Program-made: the position numbers and the translations under genes
Part shown: one piece after another, positions 13,889 through 18,002 of the stretch
How the letters are laid out: every line of letters begins with the position of its first letter
Numbering within the stretch: the stretch's first letter is position 1
Notes under the pieces: generated by a model
Told to the model about the DNA's origin: nothing
The model's database searches: none
The model's input: only the letters and a program-made list of their open reading frames with translations
DNA from: an uncultured Actinomycetes bacterium
Lineage (GTDB): Bacteria; Actinomycetota; Acidimicrobiia; Acidimicrobiales; Ilumatobacteraceae
Direction of reading: 5' to 3'
DNA: 18,002 nucleotides
Assembly: GCA_903925985.1 (NCBI GenBank)
Contig: CAIYHK010000285.1
Coordinates: 1 to 18,002 of the forward strand

Positions 13889-15956
13889 GTGATCGGCGCA
13901 GAAATTCGAGTTCGTGTAGCAACAGGTTTTCTGCCACGACTTCCTGGGGTGTCATATGTGAGACGCCAGACAGTGGAAGGACCTCGTGCAATCGGCCATG
14001 CGCAAGCAGTGCATTCGAGAACTGAAGAGTATGGGCGGGCAGCACATTGTCATCAGCCAGCCCATGGATCAGCAGGAGTGGTTCTTCTAGCTTCGCAGCG
14101 TCAATGATCAACGAAGTTGATTCATACGGAGCTGGGTCATCGGCGGGGTTGCCTAAGTATCGCTCGGTGTAACACGTGTCGTACAAACGCCAATCGGTAA
14201 CAGGTGCTCCTGCAATTCCACAGTGGAAGACATCGGGACGTCGCAGTACCGCCAATGCGGCGAGGTAACCGCCGAATGACCAACCACGAATACCAACCTT
14301 TGTTAGATCAAGTGCCCCAGTGGATTTGGCAAGTGCCTGCAATGCATCAACTTGATCCTGCAGAACTATTGAGGCAACATCGCCCTTGATCGACCGTTCC
14401 CACTCGGTGCCGCGTCCAGGTGTGCCACGACCGTCAGTGATCACTACCGCAAATCCTTGGTTGGCGAACCATTGCGAAGTTAGGTAGGAGTGATGTGATG
14501 AGACCACGCGTTGCGCGTGTGGTCCTCCGTAAGGGTCACAAAGAACGGGCAATGTGCCACCTTCGTAATTCGCAGGAAGCACAAGGGCGCACCGAAGTCC
14601 ACGCTCACCAACGGTGTGCAGGGTCACGTTCGGGAGCAGCAGTGGTTTTTCAGCATTACTGGCCAACTCAGAACCACCAATGACTCGCGTAGTTGGCCGA
14701 GTTGAGTGGATCGAGGTTGACCTCAGTACCCGAGTGGCACCTCCTACGGCGACGCTGTTGACACCTTCGTTGTCTGACAGTTTTGTGATTGTGTCAGCGG
14801 CAAGCACGTAAACATGCAATTGGGTTGGCTCAGTGAGTTCATTCGCTGAGAAAACGATGCCGTGATCATTCGCGGCAACAATTGAGCGAACTTGCAGCGA
14901 AGCCGGTGTCACAACGCGGCCGTCATGAATGATGCAACGCCGTCCATCGCGGTCGGCGGCCACCACGAGACGATCATCGGCTGTGAAAGTGGGACTTCCT
15001 GGAACGAGTTCCACCCATGCCTCATCTACATCAGACCAGATTTCGGTTAGTTGTCCGTTTTCAAATTGGGAGAGCCGATATTCGCGCTGATCTCGTGAAA
15101 GAGTTCCGATAACAAGACGCGAGACGTCCCGCCACTGCACTGATGCCACGTATTCGAATTGTGGCCCGGTTTTCAAACGAGTTGAAGTGGTGGCAGCGGT
15201 TTCTGGATTGAGGAGAAACACTTCAACTATTGAGTTGGGCGTGCCAGCAAATGGATAGCGGTGTTCGTGTGGCTTCGCTTGCGGTGTGGCTGGATCTCCG
15301 ATCCATGCAGAGTGCAGAGGTGAGTTATCAGCGCGACAGGTTGCGATAGTGATGCCGTCAGGGGACCACCAGTATCCACGTTGACGATCCATCTCTTCGG
15401 CAGCGGCGAATTCAGCCATTCCCCAAGTGATCAACTCGCCTTCATCCGGTGTGAGCCTTCGCGTGTTGCCATCGAAGTCGGTTAACCAAAGACCGTTATC
15501 AAAGATGTAGGAGATTTGGTCATGGCCGGGGCGTTGACGCGCATCAAAGACTGCGTGGGGAAGATTGATCTCCCGCACATCTGCTGAACCTTTGCCATCC
15601 ACCTGTGCGATGTGAAGCCGACCCGAGAGAGTGAATACGACGGTAGAGAAATTCGGATCACACGAATATGACGTGATGCCACCTGCGCCTTCCCGCAAAC
15701 GTTCCCGACGTGCCCGCTCTTCGGGAGGAAGCTCGGTATCAAGATCTGCACCTATCGTGCGTGGGTCGACAAGGAGTTTTTCAACTCCAGCATCTTGGTC
15801 GAGCATCCATAAAGAGTTGACGCTGTCGGAGCCACTGCTGCTGCGCAGAAAAAAGACGCGGCGACCATCGGCGGAAACCGTGATGTTTCGTGGCTCGCCC
15901 AACGTGAGCCGTTGGGTGCGCGCATACTGGCGTGGGAACGTGTCGCTAGTGGTCAT
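13878..15956 (-). CDS. Dipeptidyl-peptidase-IV-type prolyl oligopeptidase (S9 family)
   Basis: A serine peptidase expected to cleave dipeptides from peptide N-termini, often after proline or alanine. The 692-residue protein has an N-terminal beta-propeller (about 15-450) with AEFAAAEEMDRQRGYWWSPD, where Glu187-Glu188 correspond to the pair that binds the substrate N-terminus in DPP IV. A C-terminal alpha/beta-hydrolase domain carries GWSFGGY (nucleophile Ser560), GLADDNV (Asp635/636) and GVSHMTP (His667), a complete triad. No signal peptide is present, so it probably acts in the cytoplasm. The start is the ATG at 15956, which overlaps the stop of the upstream thiolase gene as ATGA. A longer in-frame start at 16019 would lie inside that gene. 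Translational coupling is likely. Confidence 0.93.
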   Translation of the reverse strand: MTTSDTFPRQYARTQRLTLGEPRNITVSADGRRVFFLRSSSGSDSVNSLWMLDQDAGVEKLLVDPRTIGADLDTELPPEERARRERLREGAGGITSYSCDPNFSTVVFTLSGRLHIAQVDGKGSADVREINLPHAVFDARQRPGHDQISYIFDNGLWLTDFDGNTRRLTPDEGELITWGMAEFAAAEEMDRQRGYWWSPDGITIATCRADNSPLHSAWIGDPATPQAKPHEHRYPFAGTPNSIVEVFLLNPETAATTSTRLKTGPQFEYVASVQWRDVSRLVIGTLSRDQREYRLSQFENGQLTEIWSDVDEAWVELVPGSPTFTADDRLVVAADRDGRRCIIHDGRVVTPASLQVRSIVAANDHGIVFSANELTEPTQLHVYVLAADTITKLSDNEGVNSVAVGGATRVLRSTSIHSTRPTTRVIGGSELASNAEKPLLLPNVTLHTVGERGLRCALVLPANYEGGTLPVLCDPYGGPHAQRVVSSHHSYLTSQWFANQGFAVVITDGRGTPGRGTEWERSIKGDVASIVLQDQVDALQALAKSTGALDLTKVGIRGWSFGGYLAALAVLRRPDVFHCGIAGAPVTDWRLYDTCYTERYLGNPADDPAPYESTSLIIDAAKLEEPLLLIHGLADDNVLPAHTLQFSNALLAHGRLHEVLPLSGVSHMTPQEVVAENLLLHELEFLRRSLSL

Positions 15957-17440
15957 ATGAATGAGATTGTGCCATCTGCGGCAAGCCTTGCCATCCGGCC
16001 AACCCATTCTCCCTCGCACATTGCCTTAGTTATGAATGTGTCAGTTGATGTTCCCCAAGCACGTTTGCCATTGGGGAGTAAGCACGAGGCGAGTGCAAAT
16101 TCCGGACTTCCTGTGCGGTCGTGCATCACCGTGTAAGCCTCGACGATCGCTTCGCCCTCCGCCTCGCGTTCATGAGCGACTTCACGCATCGGTAATTTGT
16201 CGATTTCATCCTGAGGGTCTGCGTACTTGAACACATCACGCGAAGGTTTCGCTGCGTAGACACCGAATGCGTGTTTCGTGGTGAAACCACCGTTAGCCCA
16301 GATCAGACCGCGCTCATCAGGGTGCTCGCGCAAAACGTTTGTCATGGTTGATATTGCGTGCATCACATAGTTGTTCCATGGACCACCAGCAAAGGGCAAG
16401 CCACCTGTCAAGGTGAGGTCGCGATCAAGTTTTAGGCCAAGTGATTGCGCACCAAGTTGCACTGCGACGGGAAAGCACGAGTAGAGATCGATAAAGGCGA
16501 TGTCGTCAATGTTTGAGTGTGCAAGATCAAGGGCGAGCTTCCCTCCGATCTCGACTGCGGGGGTGCGATCGAACGACCAACGGTTGGAGACGAATTTATG
16601 CTCATGACAGTCCGTACCCGAATGGACAAAAATCATGTGATCTTTTGGCACTCCCAAGAGCTCAGCTTTTTCAAGACTGCACATAATCACTGCCGCTGCC
16701 ATGTCCACATCGTTATTGGAGTTCATGTATTTGGGGTAGGGAAGCCCGATCATTCGGTTTTGTGGCCCCGCAGTCCGCACTTCCTCGGGTGACAATGCCT
16801 GTTGTGACCAAGCGAATGGGTTGCGTTCGGCAACTTCGCTGAAGCGCGACCAAAGCTCGCTCGAAATCTGCATCTGTTGTTCGGGAGTGCGGTTGTTCGC
16901 AGCACGCAGAGCGGTTTCAAACAGTGGATATATCTGCACTGGCATCGTGATCCCGCGGCTCACTTCGTACGGACTCACCATGTCCAATTCGTCGGTCACC
17001 TGCACGGGTTGTGGCGTTGCGTCGGTTGGCTTTCGCCAATCAGGAGTTATGCCCGCGGCTCGTGCTTTGGAACGACTCCTACTCGCTTCAGCCCCAGTGA
17101 GGATGACGACATCAAATTGATTAGCGAGAATTTCGCGTGCGGCGGCATTCACGAGAGTTTGTGGGGTGTTCCCACCGGTTCCGCTGTATCCAAGATGTGG
17201 CGGCTCTTGTTTGAGCAATTGTGCAACGAACCAGGCAGGATTCACGTACTTCCAGGACAGCAGCGAAACAACGTTGATTGCGTCGGCCTTGGGTACCGAC
17301 TTAAGGGAGGCGTTGGCGGCGGCGGCTTCGATTGCTTTAACCATCATCTCCACTGGCTCAATTGCCTCATCGAAGGATTTGGTGCGATTTACAAACTGTC
17401 CAGTGCCGATGATTACGGGGGTGCGAGGGTCCAGTGCCAC
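15953..17440 (-). CDS. Thiolase-like protein (SCP2-thiolase / acetyl-CoA acetyltransferase-like) lacking the canonical nucleophilic Cys
   Basis: The 495-residue protein has the thiolase fold: it opens PRTPVIIGTGQF and continues DVVILTGAEAS. The normal nucleophile site reads YSGTGGNTPQTLVNAA (around 85-99), with glycine where thiolases have cysteine. The later blocks are IDLYSCFPVAVQ (from 317), GGLPFAGGPWNNYVMHA and IWANGGFTTKHAFGVY (from 380), which replaces the usual second catalytic cysteine region. This is the pattern I associate with mycobacterial thiolase-like proteins of the TLP1 or SCP2 type; they bind CoA compounds, but their reaction is unclear. An extra C-terminal domain of about 90 residues follows (EAIVEAYTVMHDR onward). 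The start is GTG 17440, with a leaderless-type -10 box. It is the first gene of a two-gene unit with the peptidase. Confidence 0.85.
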   Translation of the reverse strand: MALDPRTPVIIGTGQFVNRTKSFDEAIEPVEMMVKAIEAAAANASLKSVPKADAINVVSLLSWKYVNPAWFVAQLLKQEPPHLGYSGTGGNTPQTLVNAAAREILANQFDVVILTGAEASRSRSKARAAGITPDWRKPTDATPQPVQVTDELDMVSPYEVSRGITMPVQIYPLFETALRAANNRTPEQQMQISSELWSRFSEVAERNPFAWSQQALSPEEVRTAGPQNRMIGLPYPKYMNSNNDVDMAAAVIMCSLEKAELLGVPKDHMIFVHSGTDCHEHKFVSNRWSFDRTPAVEIGGKLALDLAHSNIDDIAFIDLYSCFPVAVQLGAQSLGLKLDRDLTLTGGLPFAGGPWNNYVMHAISTMTNVLREHPDERGLIWANGGFTTKHAFGVYAAKPSRDVFKYADPQDEIDKLPMREVAHEREAEGEAIVEAYTVMHDRTGSPEFALASCLLPNGKRAWGTSTDTFITKAMCEGEWVGRMARLAADGTISFI

Positions 17441-17446
17441 GAGTGC

Positions 17447-17452
17447 ACGATA
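17447..17452 (-). promoter_or_regulatory. Leaderless-type -10 element of the thiolase-like gene
   Basis: On the minus strand TATCGT (TANNNT) is followed by six bases and then the GTG at 17440, with no Shine-Dalgarno between. This supports GTG 17440 as both transcription and translation start. TTCTAG/TCTAGG at about -35 distance is a poor match to consensus. Confidence 0.45.
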
Positions 17453-17537
17453 GGGGGTGAAGTGGTCGACCTAGAAACATCTTCGGGGGCCTCTTGATTT
17501 TGCGTAATGTCACACCTTCGGCGGGGTCGTGCGCCCA

Positions 17538-17543
17538 TACACT
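17538..17543 (+). promoter_or_regulatory. Leaderless-type -10 element of rpiB
   Basis: TACACT is followed by six bases (CAATTA) and then the ATG at 17550. There is no Shine-Dalgarno. It is part of a 109-bp divergent promoter region shared with the thiolase-like gene. Confidence 0.5.
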
Positions 17544-17549
17544 CAATTA

Positions 17550-17945
17550 ATGGCCCGCATCGCTATCGGCTCTGATCACGCCGGATATGACCTCAAACAA
17601 CACCTAATTGTGATTCTCGAATCGCATGGTCACAAAGTTGATGATCACGGCACACACTCAACTGAGAGTTGTGACTACCCACCGATATGTGCGGCTGTCG
17701 GACGCTCAGTGCGGGATGGCAAAGCGGACTTTGGAATTGTGATGGGTGGCAGCGGCCAAGGAGAGCAACTCGCAGCGAACAAGGTGCGTGGTGTGCGTGC
17801 TGCTCTTTGCAACGACCTTTACACCGCACGCATGGCGCGTTCACATAACAATGCGAATGTGCTTTCAATCGGGGCCCGTGTTGTTGGTATTGGACTGGCA
17901 GAAGAAATCATGGCCACATTCCTCGCAACGGAATTTGAGGGCGGC
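17550..17945 (+). CDS. rpiB: Ribose-5-phosphate isomerase B, actinobacterial Glu-type, cut at a junction
   Basis: Interconverts ribose-5-phosphate and ribulose-5-phosphate in the pentose phosphate pathway. The protein begins [19 protein letters not shown]. The active-site loop is [15 protein letters not shown] with Glu72, the arrangement of mycobacterial RpiB, in which glutamate replaces the cysteine used by E. coli Rpi[19 protein letters not shown] follows, as in the family. Homology holds for 132 codons, to EFEGG. The expected ending of the EGGRHQRR type is missing, and the frame stays open to the window end with unrelated residues ([10 protein letters not shown]). The DNA after 17945 reads as DnaK on the other strand. 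The isomerase call is firm; the 3' end is not trustworthy. Confidence 0.9.
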
Positions 17946-18002
17946 ACCAACTGCCACTGCTTCGTCTGGGTTGACATCCTTGCGTGGTGCTTTACCAAAC
18001 AG
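17940..18002 (-). pseudogene. dnaK: Fragment of dnaK (Hsp70) nucleotide-binding domain at the window edge
   Basis: Read on the minus strand from 18002, the bases give [16 protein letters not shown] and then AVGAA. This is the highly conserved DnaK segment near the end of the ATPase domain; E. coli has [21 protein letters not shown]. The frame then runs into the antisense of rpiB. Only about 21 codons are present, so the fragment either continues beyond the window or is a short chimeric piece. The [13 protein letters not shown] wording looks closer to proteobacterial-type DnaK than to the NKGVNPDEVVAVG I recall from actinobacteria. That last point is from memory and is tentative. Confidence 0.75.

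Noticed and set aside
16877..17497. 206-codon open frame on the plus strand
   Set aside because: It is antisense to the thiolase-like gene, whose protein has clear family motifs. The plus frame has none.
17946..18002. Natural alternative C-terminus of RpiB
   Set aside because: The residues [10 protein letters not shown] have no likeness to the family ending, while the complementary strand matches DnaK closely.

Overview
The window is a gene-dense stretch of a chromosome of moderate GC. It carries the conserved actinobacterial gene order argS-lysA-hom-thrC-rho-rpmE-prfA-prmC, as I recall it from Mycobacterium and relatives. The gene order, an RpiB with a Glu-type active site and a long Arg/Asn/Asp-rich insertion in Rho all point to Actinomycetota. 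The moderate GC, the extra gene between rpmE and prfA and the SCP2-like thiolase make an uncultured freshwater or marine Acidimicrobiia-type lineage my best guess. That last step is inference.

Layout. Positions 1-679 (minus) hold the 5' part of a 14-TM-type MFS drug exporter. Across a short intergenic region with a strong palindrome (696-716), a plus-strand cluster starts: a methylguanine-DNA methyltransferase (752-1204), a small DoxX-like membrane protein (1225-1575) and an acetyl-CoA hydrolase/4-hydroxybutyrate CoA-transferase-type enzyme (1583-2881). The last codons and stop of that enzyme are the first copy of a 26-bp tandem repeat (2866-2985). A tRNA-Arg(CCG) on the minus strand (2994-3066) follows, divergent from argS.

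The core (3127-13888, plus) couples amino-acid biosynthesis to translation and transcription termination. argS, lysA, hom and thrC make charged Arg-tRNA, lysine and threonine. rho makes the termination helicase. rpmE encodes ribosomal protein L31. An unrecognised 328-residue protein follows. prfA (RF1) and prmC, the methyltransferase that modifies the RF1 GGQ glutamine, close the block. Most spacings are 5-40 nt or overlapping. The main gap is the 149-nt rho leader, which contains several inverted repeats. No homoserine kinase (thrB) lies between thrC and rho.

A minus-strand pair (17440-13878) reads towards prmC and overlaps its end by 11 bp. It encodes a thiolase-like protein lacking the usual nucleophilic cysteine and, through an ATGA overlap, a cytoplasmic dipeptidyl-peptidase-IV-type S9 peptidase. 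Divergent from this pair is rpiB (from 17550). The rpiB reading frame loses homology at 17945, and the last ~60 bp instead read as a DnaK (Hsp70) fragment on the minus strand. The two share GGCGGC at the join, which looks like a chimeric junction or a real rearrangement.

Several starts (hom, doxX-like, rpiB, thiolase) have a TANNNT hexamer 6-7 nt upstream and no Shine-Dalgarno, which suggests leaderless transcripts. No gene-free stretch exceeds 300 bases, and I see no IS element, CRISPR array or prophage.
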